Shown: positions 35,366-47,298 of the stretch, one piece after another
Position numbering within the stretch: position 1 is the stretch's first letter
Layout: every line of letters starts with the position of its first letter
From: Buxus sempervirens
Lineage: Eukaryota; Streptophyta; Magnoliopsida; Buxales; Buxaceae
DNA length: 64,000 bases
NCBI GenBank assembly: GCA_947561395.2
Contig: OX387185.1
Coordinates: forward strand, 17,820,366 to 17,884,365
Direction: 5' to 3'
Notes under the pieces: model-generated
What the model was told of the DNA's origin: nothing
Databases searched by the model: none
Seen by the model: only the letters and a program-made list of their open reading frames with translations
Translations under genes and position numbers: made by a program

Positions 35366-35503
35366 ATCCGACAACTCAGGTCGGATACAAGTGAACATAT
35401 TTATATCCGACACATGTCATCGGATACAATAACACTTGCTTGTATCCGATGACTTCTGTCGAATACAATAAGACTTGCTTGTGTCCGATGTCTTCTATCG
35501 GAT
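35366..35503. repeat. Palindrome array, LTR4, 4 units, 39-bp period
   Basis: Units start at 35366, 35405, 35444 and 35483, exactly 39 bp apart. The first pairs perfectly over 11 bp (TTGTATCCGAC and GTCGGATACAA) around loop AACTCAG. Others: ATCCGAC/ATCGGAT, ATCCGAT/GTCGAAT, GTCCGAT/ATCGGAT. The array ends 104 bp from the U3 end of the LTR, as in the 28-bp arrays of LTR1, S2 and LTR3. Confidence 0.94.
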
Positions 35504-36432
35504 ACAAAGAAGAATATATCAATCTGAATTTTTGTGTTGGTTACAAAAGAAAGAATGATTTTGGCCAATTATTCATCATTTTCACTGCGTAATTGGGGGT
35601 GTCTACATAAGCACATTTTATTCACAAACCAAGGCAAATATGGCATCATATTGGAAATAAATAAACACAAGCAAACAAGATACCAAAACACCCAAATATG
35701 CTTATGACTATTATATACCCAAAAATATTACACAAGCATGTTATCATATTGTACAAAAACAATTAATCATGCAAAATATGCTTGAAAACCCCAAAAATAT
35801 CCATTCAATTCCCAGATTTCATGCTCATAATTTTCATGCTCAAAACATATCATCACTACCCCTAAATTAAAGCATGATATCATAAAATACAGCAAAATCA
35901 TGGTTTAGCAAAACAAGCCCCCCTACACATGTTTCTAGAAACAATTCTAAAAAATCAGATTTAAACATGTTTCTACCCCCATGAGCTTTTGACCAATAAA
36001 TCAGATTTTAAAGCACATCAAGCATTCCCAATAAAACAAAATAGCAAGCATTCAAAAGTAAAACCAAAACATGAACAAATTCAAAACATGGCATAAATCA
36101 ACTAGAGTTCCCCAGTGGAGTCGTCAGTTGTGAGACATTGGGAAAAAAATCAATTCAATGACTTTCCTTTATCATCACACGGGCTCAATAAAATATCAAG
36201 GAGTCGCCACCATTCCTTTTTAAGGTGTAAATGGACACCCAAAATAATCAAAAGAAAAGAAATAATAAAAGAAAACAAATTAGAGTAAAAATAACTCTAA
36301 AAAATAAACCATAGATGGGTAAGGAGATTAGGTTATGAACAGGGGAAGGTGTTAGGCACCCCCATTCATCCACACAAGGTGGTTGCTAAGTATTACTCAT
36401 GTTTTTAACAAGGTGGAAATAAGTATTACTCA

Positions 36433-38745
36433 TTTCCATATTCATGTAGGGTACATCAGGAGACCACATGGGAGGAACCAAATTTTCAGCTAGGACAGTA
36501 ATCACCTTTTGTCCTCTAATATATTTGACTCTTTGGTGGAGGGTAGATGGTATAGCCCTAGCTGTATGAATCCACGGTCTTCCTAGGAGTAAGTTGAAGG
36601 CCGCTGGTATATCTATCACCTCAAATGTGATGTTAAAAATATACGGTCCAATAGTGACCGGCAGTTCAACCTCCCCTAGGGAGTGTTTTAGAGCTATCAA
36701 ATGCTCTTATGATTCTTCCATTTTATTTGATTTTGTTTTGCTCCAAACCGAGCTTAACAAATGTTATTAACGGGCAGACATTCAAAGCTATTATCAATTA
36801 AAACCCGGGCTATCATGCAACCCTTACTGAGCACAGCTATGTGCAAAGGATCCACATGATGCTACCCTGATGGGCTGATCTCTGTTTCAGAAAAAGTTAT
36901 GACATTATGGGATAAAATCTACCCCACCATCCATCCTAGTTGGTCTGGTTCAATGTTTTTAGGCACATGTGCCCCCTGAAGTATCCTTAACAAGGAGTCC
37001 CTATGTTTTTCAGAATTTAACAATAAGCCCAGTATTGAGATCTAGGCAGGAACTTTGTTCAACTGCTCGACAATGTTGAACTCACTCTTTTTAATCAACT
37101 TAATGAGGTCAGCAGCCTCACTGTTAGTTACTTGAGGGGCATCTTCCCCTACCTTGGCCTGTCCTTTATTTTTCTCTTCTTCCTTTTCCTTCTCTGTCTC
37201 CTTTTGTTTTTCTTCCACCCCTACACATTTTCCTGACCTCATCATGAGGTTCACTTCTTCCTTGCTTTCTGCCTCAGCTGCATGGAATGTAGTGGTGTAG
37301 CCTTCATTGTAGTTCCATGGTACAGCCGATTCAGAGTAGGAAGGCTTAGGGACATTTATCACCAAGGGAGGAAGTTTTTACTTGGATGATGAAATTTGAG
37401 TAAGAGGAATATCAACAACCAATGGTGGACACTGTTTTGGTTGAGGGGTTCCAGAAGTGACTGATGCATTGAGATGGTCACAGTTTATGACCAGCGGTGG
37501 TTTTAATTGAATGGGTGAAGTAAAGGTGGATGGACTGCAATTGATAACCAAAGGCGGTTTGGCTATATTCAATTGGGCCATGAGAGATGAGACTCGGTCC
37601 AAAGAGGAGCTAATGCTCTCAGTAGCACTCTCATTCCCTTTTGAAATTACATTTATTTCCTCATTGCTATTTCTTTTGTCAAAATAAACTTTGACCGTTG
37701 TCCCTATTGGAACAATTAACTGGGATGGGTCAAAGGTTATTTCATCAGAAGAAATGACCCCTATGACATTAGATGGGCCTGCCCCATGATGCTGAGGCAG
37801 AGGGTTCTGTCCAATATCTATTCTGGGAGGATTAGGAGCCCCCGTATTAAAAAATAGGGTATTCTAGTCAAGCATATCCTGAATGGCATGTTTCAACGAC
37901 CAACACTTGTCAGTAGAGTGCCTAAGTGCACCCATGTGGAAATCACAAGTGGTGGAGGGGTCATAATTTCTCCCCTTGGATGCATTCGGATTGGGTTCTC
38001 TTAAAGTGATATACCCTGCTTGTAATAAAGTGGGCAGCAACTGAGAAGGAGTCATTGGAATAGGGGTGAAAACCCTATTTCTCCTTGCTGCGAAATAGGC
38101 ATCATTTTCCTCTTTAGTAAAAACCCTCTTTTGGTTTGAGGGTGCTGCTGGAACATTAACCCTCATGGGGGCCTGGGTAGATGGAGCAGATGGAGTAGGA
38201 AAATGAGCAGGTATATTGATTTGTATGGGCTTGTTGGGGCCCGACGGTGGCTGTACCATGTTCACCTCACCCTCTTTCTTGTTCTCATTCTTCTTTATCC
38301 CGCTTCCTTTCTTCAAATTTGGGTCCTGTTGACTGACCATAGTAGAGTGGTCAATTATTTTTCCCGACCTGATTCTGTCCTAGATTCGGTCGGCCACTTG
38401 TACCAAAGCCGCAAAATTAGTGGTGGTCTAACCCACCAAGTGGCTGTAAAATGGTTGACCCAGTGTACTGATGAAAGTGGAAATCATTTCCTGCTCTAGC
38501 ATGGGTGGCCTAACTTGAGAGGCAGTCTCCCTCCACCTCTTGGCATACTGCCTTACAGATTTGTCTCTAGCCTTACTCATTCTCATTACGTCGTACCTAT
38601 CTGGTACGATCTCTGAATTAAACCGGTACTGAGATAGGAAGGCATCTGCTAGGTCCTTCCATCTTCTGATCTTTCCATGGTCTAAAGTGGCGAACCATCT
38701 CAATGCAATTCCAGTTAAGCTCCTTTGGAAGAGCTGAATCAAGAC
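36433..38745 (-). pseudogene. E3 protease start and gag C-terminal part
   Basis: Fossil frames matching E1 2000-4110: protease motif FNLLLGRPWIHTARAIPSTL, Lys/Glu hinge, PPLVINC linker, zinc-knuckle-like CDFHMGALRHSTDKCWSLKH, and the second half of the capsid domain (SLTGIALRWFATLDHGKIRR). Several breaks. Confidence 0.83.
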
Positions 38746-41700
38746 TGTACGCCCCGAATCCAAGTTACATAGATAAAACCGTAACTTATCTCCGAAGGTT
38801 ATTATATAACTCAGGATAGCAAATCAGAGTGAAAGAAAAACATGAATTAAACAATAACTTTAAAATCAGAGTGCACTATAACCCAAGCTCTAATAAAAAT
38901 ACCATAACAGAGGCTAACTCACATGAACCAAGCATACACCCGCTGGTACCGTCCTTACCAGAAACTGAAAACAAAACAAAACAAAATGTAATGAGATACG
39001 AATATCCCAGTAAGCAGCACATGCATGCTAAAATACAGTTTATCAGTTCTAAAAAAATGATACAATTGTAAATCATGCAATAGTAATGATAATACACCAG
39101 TTCCGAATAATCTGAATAATCCAACCATAAATCATCGATCAGTAAGAGAGAACAAGAATAATCCAGTATAACGAACATATCTGTATCAATCAAAACAACA
39201 GTCGTTGAGTCACTGCAGGACTCATGAAAATAATATTGCCTTTAACTAGTGTAAGACCATGCTCACTATGCCACCTTCTGGCTTATGAGGGAAGCCGAGC
39301 TACACGGTCATCGACTTATTGCGGGAGAACCCATTCAGATACAGTAATGGGTTGGCATGTACTATCCCAAACATAGCCGCAGCCAACCAGATACAGAGAA
39401 GGCCTCATCGAGATACACGATGGAACGCGTACGTGAACAAAGTGTTACGACTAGCAAAGAAACAATCTTTTCCACTATCTAGCTCCTAACATGGATCCAT
39501 ATCGAGCTATGCCCACTAGTCTCTAAAACCAAACCAACACAGAAATCCAGTAAGCACAACTCATCTCAATCTCAATCATATCATCCCGAGCTACACGGGG
39601 CATCTCCGAGATACACGGAAATAAGAACATCCCGAGATACACGGGGCATCTCCGAGATACACAGAGGAAAATAACTATCATCTCATCAAATGTAATAAAA
39701 TCCAAAGCATTGTTCAAGTATAGGGAGAAAACAAATAATCACATTTAACCAAAATAATTTGATTCCAAGCTCTTTTTCAAAGTATTGCATGAAATTTCCT
39801 TTTTATAGTCAAAGTTTGGTGAAATTGCTCAATTTCAGCTAAACCGGCAAATTCGAATGTTCAAACCAGAATTTAACTTCATGTTCAAAATCAAACTTGT
39901 ATTACTTGTTCAAATCCCAAACAGTAACTTACATGCAGAATATTACCCTTAGTTTACACCCTTTATCATCACTCTTAATGCTTTCTATTAATACTTTTAA
40001 CTCACGTATGAAGTCCTACAAATTTCCTACTCTGGGTTACCTTAAATTCAGTAATTAACTACCAAATATGTTTCCCCTTTTGTAACTTCTGTTTACTCCA
40101 CTCCCTTTCAATCATTTCTATTTAATTCTATAGGCAAATCCAACACCTAAGGTTTACCATTTTACAAAGTGCAAGAGCTGGACAGAGTTCAGAATTTATA
40201 ATGACTCACAACCTATTAACTAATGAATGTTCCTGCATATAACTCTTACTCCTTAATAAACCCCAGCTCCAGCACCTTAAATTTTCTTTTTACCCAAAAT
40301 ACTTCAATTACCCCTATTTAAGTTCTCTAATAAAAGGATTCCTCAATTTCAATTCCACTATAAGGTCGATAGATGTCCATGTTAATACTCACCAGGTTTC
40401 ATCAATCTAACACACAGTTTCCAGGTCTTTCCAGCTCGTAAATTTAACCAAACAACTACTATTAAGGACCTTTATACAATTGAGATCACAGTTGCTAGAC
40501 AGCAGCAACAGGTTGCAAGAATGGAGCTGTCGCTGACTTGAAATGAGGTTGGCTCCAAGTGAAAATATACTCAGCGCCAAGTTACAATTCTCAAGTTCAA
40601 AATGTAATAATAATAAATCTTAAGTTTTTCAAAAGTTAGACATACTAATCAGTAGCCAAAAATAACCCAATACTTATAGTTTTGAATACTTCTTAAGCTA
40701 TTACTAAGATTCCTCTACAGCAATACTCATGAAACACCATTACCCAATTGGTCTGATATTACCCAAGGTTAAATCTGAGTTTGATCCTCATAGAGTTTCC
40801 AGATTTCCAATTAATTTCCCTAACAGAAATTCCTAGATGTGTTTGATCAACAAACCACCCATAAAAACTTAGGTATGCTAGCACATTTCAACACTCTAAT
40901 TACCCTCAAATCTTACTTACTATAACTACCCAAAACCAAACCCCTAATTAATCTCCAACCTTAGACTTAACAGCCCTTAATGGTAATTGAAAGTGGAGGG
41001 GACACAACCTCAGCAGCACTCAACACACCACAGCAGCACAGCTCATGAAACACAATTCAGCACCCCTTGTTCCTTCTAAGAACTTCAATTCTACCCTTTA
41101 TTTAAGCTCCCTAAATCACTTCCCTTGCTAGCCTCAAAGCATAATGAAATATAAGCTTTGAGTGAGACAAATATGATCTGATATAGAGCTGGTACTGACT
41201 TCTAAGGAGATTGGCAGCACCTAACACCCACTCCAGTTCCCTATGGGCACATCATATCCACTTAACAATAACTATGGATTTAAAACTAAAACAACTACCA
41301 ACTTTGAATGTAGAACAATTGCTGTTAGATTACACACCAGTCGCACCTAATTCTAAGAATGAGGCTGGTGCTAACCCCTAGGGAGTTGGCACCAGATATC
41401 TAATTCATTATACTCCCTCCACCATCGCTCAGATCTTAACTTCTAACTATCACATTTATTTCCTATTAATCATGCTATTTAAACATTCAAATAGATCACC
41501 CATACAAAAGCTCATATATAAGTAACAGCAACCTGGCGTTGATATTGGAATAGGTTGGCACCAGGTGAACAGTGCTCAGCTCTAGCTAAATTCCCCAATT
41601 TCACGTACTGCTAAGTGGTAAAAGATCATGCCTGAACTGATGTGCCTCTCTCGAATTGTTTCCAGAAAAATTTTAACACTTAAGACATGTGTTTAATCCT

Positions 41701-42454
41701 CATTTAAAACTAATTGATTAGAGATTATGTTATCCAAGAATTGACGTCCATGCCTTTCCAAAACAGAGGATTAAGTTCAATTCGTTCTTAGGTCTCATGC
41801 TTCAATCAAAAATCATCCGAAAACAAAGAGGAAAATGCCACTTACATGAATGAAGACAGAACACATCTCAGAATCCTCTCACTTTCTCCAGCTCCATCTC
41901 AGCACTCCAGAACAGCTTAGCCGCCTACACTTCTTCTGGAAATCGGCTGGAAACACAACTTCTGGACTGATTGGAGTGCTGTCGTAGGTGCCCTCATTTC
42001 TACTTCAAACAGAGACATGCTGATAAACTTAAATCCTCTTTGATTCATTGAAATCTCCAGATCTGCCTCCACCAAAACCCTAGCATCTCTTCTTCTTCTT
42101 GCTAAATTCCAGATTTCTTGAGCAAATACGAATAACCTCACAACTAAAAAATTCTCTCCCTATTTATACTTACCGCCAGATTTGAGTTTTAAGCCCAATT
42201 GTATGCTTGCCACTCCAGCCTATATTCCCTGCATAACACCACTTAAATAACCCAATCTCATGCTTGACACACCACCGAACAACCACAAATCATCCAATTA
42301 AAAATCCCAACAATTTTTCCTTTTCCGGTTTTTTTTTAAAAAAAAGTCCTTGGTTAACTTCTTGGTCTCCTTTTTCTGAAAAATTACAGATTAACCTTAA
42401 TTTAATTACTAACTAATAAATTTTTTTATTTTATTAAAAATTAGGGATTTTACA
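38746..42454 (-). mobile_element. S3: solo LTR of 3709 bp inside E3 gag
   Basis: Ends TGTACGCCCCGAATCC and GGATTTTACA, flanked by AAGAC (38741-38745 and 42455-42459). Gag continues cleanly on both sides. There is no gag or pol inside, so it is a solo LTR. A minus-strand TATAAATAGG near 42165 and the AT-rich right end suggest minus orientation. Its left end resembles those of S4 and S5 (ACGCC, GAATC), so they form one superfamily distinct from the Tat LTRs. A chromovirus such as Tekay is possible but unproven. Confidence 0.88.
39295..39665. repeat. Small palindromes with a fixed loop AGATACA in S3
   Basis: The loop AGATACA or AGCTACA recurs inside short arms that differ but still pair: CCG/CGG (39295), CATCG/CGATG (39406), CCCG/CGGG (39585), TCCG/CGGA (39605) and CCCG/CGGG (39631). 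A last copy at 39651 is decayed. A longer one pairs AACCCATT with AATGGGTT around the same loop (39328-39353). The last four are spaced 20, 26 and 20 bp. Confidence 0.75.
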
Positions 42455-43050
42455 AAGACACCCTCATCCCGTCCGAACTGGCATAGGGCACCGCAGTACA
42501 ACTTCAGATGGCTCATGGGGCAGCCAGTGCCATCATATTTGTCTAGGTCCGGGCACTTAAACTTAGTTGGCAGGTTAACATTAGGGTACAGGCATAAGTC
42601 CTCAAAGTTGGTGCCCCTGAAGTTGTTCACCCCTTTTACTTCCCTCAGTTTGTCTTGGATCATTTCCAGTCTGTGCATGAACTTCATTTCAACTTCTTCC
42701 CTCATCTTTTCCTTTTCCCTAGCTTTGTCTGACTCAACTGTCTCATCCCTGATCAGTATAGGTTCAGGGGTGGGTTCATAAACGGGTTCAGGAATAGGTT
42801 GAACTGGATGTGGAATATTGATTTGCTGTGGAGGAGCTGGGTTGGAAGTAGATGCTTGATTTTGGGCTTGCACTTGTTGGGCCTGCACTGACAGTATGTT
42901 TTCTAGCATTCGGGCTAGTTCTACCACTTGCTCTTGTAGCAAGACAATATCTGGGTGAGGAGCATCAGCTTCAGTTTCAATGGGATTTATGGCGCGAGCT
43001 CTTGATCTGGTTACAGGAGCTATGATTGCAAGTGTATTAGTACCTGGCAA
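42455..43050 (-). pseudogene. E3 gag N-terminal part
   Basis: Fossil frame starting MPGTNTLAIIAPVTRSRARA with the Gln-rich stretch and the first half of the capsid domain, up to the S3 insertion. It closely matches E1 4110-4727. Confidence 0.87.
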
Positions 43051-43227
43051 AAAGATAAAGGAAAAATATTAGTGTCCATTTAATCTCATTCACATGCCTA
43101 GGAATGCCTATGTGCAAGCTGGGTGAACACGAATTTGGATTTTGTTTCTTTATTTACTTCTTTTTATTTTTAGAATTGTTGGAATATTCTAGGGCTTCCA
43201 ACAGGTCCCACAAAGAGAGAAAAGGAT

Positions 43228-44130
43228 CTGAAATTCAAAGGCTTTCAGAGGCCCAGGGGTATTTTTGGAAAAGGTCTGAAATTCAAAGGCTTTCAGAGGC
43301 CCAGGGATATTTTTGGAAAATGTCTGAAATTCAAAGGCTTTCAGAGGCCTAGGGATATTTTTGCAAAAGGTCTGAAATTCAAAGGCTTTCAGAGGCCCGA
43401 GGAGTTTTGGGAAAAAGATCTGAAATTCAAAGGCTTTCAGAGGCCCAAGGGAAAAAGATCTGAAATTCAAAGGCTTTCAGAGGCCCAAAAGAAAAAGATC
43501 TGAAATTCAAAGGCTTTCAGAGGCCCAAAAGAAAAAGATCTGAAATTCAAAGGCTTTCAGAGGCCCAAAAGATCTGAAATTCAAAGGCTTTTAGAGGCCC
43601 AAAGGAAAAAGATCTGAAATTCAAAGGCTTTTAGAGGCCCGAGGAAAAAGATCTGAAATTCAAAGGCTTTCAGAGGCCCGAGGATAAAGTTTGAAACTCA
43701 AAGGCTTTCAGAGGCCCAAAAGGAAAAAGATCTTAAATTCAAAGGCTTTCAGAAGCCCGAGGAAAAAGATCTAAAATTCAAAGGCTTTCAGAGGCCCGAG
43801 GATAAAGTCTGAAACTCAAAGGCTTTCAGAGGCCCAAAAGGAAAAAGATCTGAAATTCAAAGGCTTTCAGAGGCCCAAAGAAGAAGGTCTGAAATTCAAA
43901 GGCTTTCAGAGGCCCAAAAAAAAAAAAGATCTGAAATTCAAAGGCTTTTAGAGGCCCAAAGGATAAAGTCTGAAATTCAAAGGCTTTCAGAGGCCCAAAA
44001 GGAAAAAAATCTGAAATTCAAAGGCTTTCAGAAGCCCAAAGAGTTTTGAGAAAAAGTCTGAAATTCAAAGGCTTTCAGAGGCCCAAGGAGTTTTGAGAAA
44101 AAGTCTGAAATTCAAAGGCTTTCATAGGCC
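43228..44130. repeat. T2: leader tandem array of E3, about 22 copies
   Basis: Same unit as T1 (CTGAAAT, TCAAAGG, CTTTCAG plus AGGCCCA and an A/G spacer). Start-to-start distances run from about 34 to 48 bp, most often 39-40. It is longer than T1, so copy number has changed since the elements separated. Confidence 0.9.
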
Positions 44131-44246
44131 CAAAGGATTTTTTTTTTGAAGCATTTCATTCAAACTCATTTCCCTTTATCGTTATTTAAAGGTTAAAGGA
44201 ACAAGATTTAGTGGGAAAAACTGATTAAAATTGAATTTTCCGCTAA

Positions 44247-44379
44247 GACCGCAAACACAGTACGGTCCAGCCCTGCCCGTATTCAAATTACGAGCAAGCC
44301 GTGACCGTATGGAAAACACGGGCGAGCCCAGCCCGTATAACCAATACGGGCGAGCCCAGCCCGTGTACTAAATGCGGTT
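44247..44379. repeat. Palindrome array, E3 leader, 5 units, 28-bp period
   Basis: Units start at 44247, 44275, 44303, 44331 and 44359, exactly 28 bp apart. Arms: GACCGCA/TACGGTC, GCCCGTA/TACGAGC, GACCGTA/CACGGGC, GCCCGTA/TACGGGC (perfect, loop TAACCAA) and GCCCGTG/TGCGGTT. Spacers GAGCCCA recur between the last units. It is in the same place and register as 5756-5888 in E1. Confidence 0.94.
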
Positions 44380-45584
44380 TTACAGAGCTCTTTTATGTTT
44401 TCCCAGCTTTTACATGATTTGATCACTTTGATTGCTCATCCAAACATACGGTTCACCCATTGCAAGGCTTCTAAACTGTCCCAAAGTGGACCTTAGCCTA
44501 TTTGCAAAAACACATGTTTAGGAGGGCACATGTACCCTCCAAATTGACACCATATTCAAGGGTATGGTACCCTTTGGTTGCCTCTTGTATGAACATTGGG
44601 TAGGATTGATTCTAAACAAAGGTAGAAACTCTTCCTATGGGCTACACCAATTTTAGGAGACATGCATATTTGGGACCAATTTTATCCCAAATTGATGAAC
44701 ACCATGACACCCCTATGACATGAAAATAATGCAAAAGTTAAGGTTACCTTGTTACCTTGTTTACCTTCAATATGGCATCCGCATTATGCCCTGGTTTGTA
44801 AGCCATGCAAACGGCCTTCCCACAATTACAAACCCATATCCCCACGTAATTGTGTACTTTAGCTAAAAAACGTGTAACTCCACCTTCAAGCGTAGGGGTT
44901 TTGGGTTTTGGCTTAATGGCAACTTAGCACTCAAGCCTAGTGATGACCAGAATCGAATCACAGATCCACGTTATCATCACATCATTGGCCCAAAGTTCTA
45001 AGGTGAATGTTTTCACTTTCGCTTTCCGAAGTATCGACCTCGTTGTGCCAAGCTACACACATTTGGGTTCAACTTCCTATAGGTTATGGGTAGGCTGTGT
45101 AAAAAATAAAATGTGCACAGTGTATTGTAAAAATTGGGTGCATTCATAACATCCCAAACCCTTGCCACTCTTTTCATAGCCATGCATATACAAACCAAGG
45201 CATAATAGGAAAGCATATATAAAGTAAACAAATACACAAAGCAGTCCCTATAGCACCTAAAACATGCTCATAAAAATCATCCAATCATGCAAACATCTGA
45301 TCATGTTATACACCAAAAAATCATCATGGAGATCATGCTGAAAATTAAAACATGCTATTATAAAAATATAGCAAGAAATAAACATGGTTCAGCAAAACGA
45401 ACCTCCCTTACGCATGTTTCTAGAAACAATCCTATAAATCAAAATTAAGCATGTTTTTACCCCCATGAATTCTTAAGCAATAATTCAGATTTAAAACATA
45501 CCCACCATACTTAAGAACAAAATAGCAAGCAAATCCAAAAATATCAAAAACATGAACAAACACCAAAAGGCTGAAATCCTCAAG

Positions 45585-45602
45585 TCCCCAGCGGAGTCTC
45601 CA
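45585..45602 (-). other. E3 primer binding site
   Basis: Minus strand TGGAGACTCCGCTGGGGA, two bases inside the LTR edge. One base differs from the E1 site. Confidence 0.75.
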
Positions 45603-46986
45603 GTTGTGAGACATGGGAAAAAAAATCAAATTCAATGACTTCCTCAATCATCACACGGGATTGGTTAAAAACACAGAGTCGCCACCATTCTGTTTAGGTG
45701 TGAATGGACACCAAAATATTAAATAAGCTCAAAAAGGCAAATTTAGGGTAAAAATAACTCTCCTAAAAAAACAACCAGAGATGGGTAAAGGGATTAGGTT
45801 ATGAACAGGGGAAGGTGTTAGGCACCCCTATTCATCCACACAAGGTGGTTGCTAGGTATTGTTCATGTTTTTCAAAGAAAAAAGGCTTGCTATAAAAATC
45901 ACAAAAAGACAAAAATGTATGGTTTTTTCATACGAATAGCCTGATTGATCCAGAACTTTCAAATATGATCATACCATTCCTAGGGTTTCATGATTAAAAT
46001 AAAATTGAGATAAAATCAAATAAAACCAATTTAAAGTGAAAAATCCAAAAATCTGGCTTCAAGTTAAATTCTAAAAATCTAGAAAAATATGATTTTTATA
46101 AAATATTTCAAAATTGAACTTGAATAGTCTAGGATATAGGTATGGCCCAAATTTCACATTAAATTTGAAAATCAAAACCAAAAATACCCACGTTGATGAA
46201 AAACATCAAAAGGGGAGAACTTAGACGGTAGGGTCTTCTCTCAAAAACGAAAAACGACTCAAAAACCATATCATGAAACCCTAGAAGTTACTTTCAAGCT
46301 TCTGGATCTAGATCTATTATATTGATCATGATAAATCCAGGATCTTAGCCTAATATCACAAAAATCACGAAAACAGTGCTGTAGGTGCAAAAGTGTGAAA
46401 ATCCAAATTTTATAAAAAAGTGGGGATTTCATGCTATAATCATCATAGATTCATATGATTGATTCAGATTCAACATAAAAACCATTAAAACATCAGCAGG
46501 ATATCCAAATCAGCCACATCTCACAGATTAGAGCACATGGGGGTCTACGCTATGGATCCACCTGTTCTCTTTTCCCCTAGCTCTCTCTTCACGTTTTACG
46601 GCTAGAGAGGATTCTTGAGGTACTTGGAGATAGGTTTGGTGATACAAACACAATCAAAGGCCTTATTCTATAAAAAAGGAGAAAAACAGATATGGGGTTC
46701 TATTCTATGGATCTACCTATTCTCTTTTCCCCTTGCTCTCTCTTCACGTTTTACGGCCAGAGAGACTCTTGAGGTACTTAGAGACAAGTTTAGGAATACA
46801 AGATAAAATATGGCCTTATTCTACAGCAATAGAGAAGATCCTATTATCTCTAGAATTGAAGACAGAAAATAAAAGGGAAAAGGGACTTACCTGGATTGAG
46901 CAAGCAGAGCAGCAGGGATTCCTCTCTTCTCTTGGAGCTCCTTGGACTTCAAATTTTCGTGGCCCTTTGCTTGAGGAAAGGCCCTC

Positions 46987-46994
46987 TATTTATA
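46987..46994 (-). promoter_or_regulatory. TATA-like box of LTR3
   Basis: Minus strand TATAAATA in GCCTATAAATAGAGGG, 200 bp downstream of the palindrome array. Confidence 0.62.
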
Positions 46995-47193
46995 GGCAAA
47001 CACAGGGTTATGGTTGGTCCAAGGTTTGGCAAGATAGAGTTTTAGATAGAGTTAAACACAAGGATAATGCCCATCCATGGCCAACAAGATAATCCAAACG
47101 AATAAAAGATATAATTCGCTCATTTAAAAGGATATTGGACTAAAGATAAGGCTCAGAAATCGAAAAAGAATAAAACTCGCACGAATCTAATGT

Positions 47194-47298
47194 GCCCGTA
47201 AATGATTTACGGGCCAATGGTGTCCGTATATGTATTACGGGCGCTACGTGCCCGTATATAAAATTCGGGCGCGCTTAGCCCGTAGGTACAATACGGGC
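47194..47298. repeat. Palindrome array, LTR3, 4 units, 28-bp period
   Basis: Units start at 47194, 47222, 47250 and 47278, exactly 28 bp apart. Arms: GCCCGTA/TACGGGC (pairing extends to 9 bp), GTCCGTA/TACGGGC, GCCCGTA/TTCGGGC, GCCCGTA/TACGGGC. Loops differ between units and spacers are 7 bp. It ends 103 bp from the U3 end. Confidence 0.95.

Larger units (their letters stand above)
22164..35607 (-). mobile_element. E2: Tat/Ogre-type element with family-B LTR
   Basis: Minus-strand fossil: 5' LTR (LTR4, 33142-35607), primer binding site (33122-33139), leader with palindrome array and 77-bp tandem array, gag, protease, G-patch linker and part of reverse transcriptase, cut at 22164 by E0. The rest would lie left of the window. 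Roughly ten breaks, so older or more decayed than E1. It inserted into the leader of E4, whose sequence resumes at 35608. Confidence 0.85.
33142..35607 (-). mobile_element. LTR4: 5' LTR of E2 (family B)
   Basis: 2466 bp from TGTGAGACATGG to GGGGGTGTCTACA. The ends and the doubled segment with TTCACGTTTTACGGCTAG (about 34755-34990) match the LTR1/LTR3 family, but the middle is different and longer. It carries a TATA-like box at 35190-35197 and a palindrome array. The right flank is leader sequence of E4. Confidence 0.9.
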
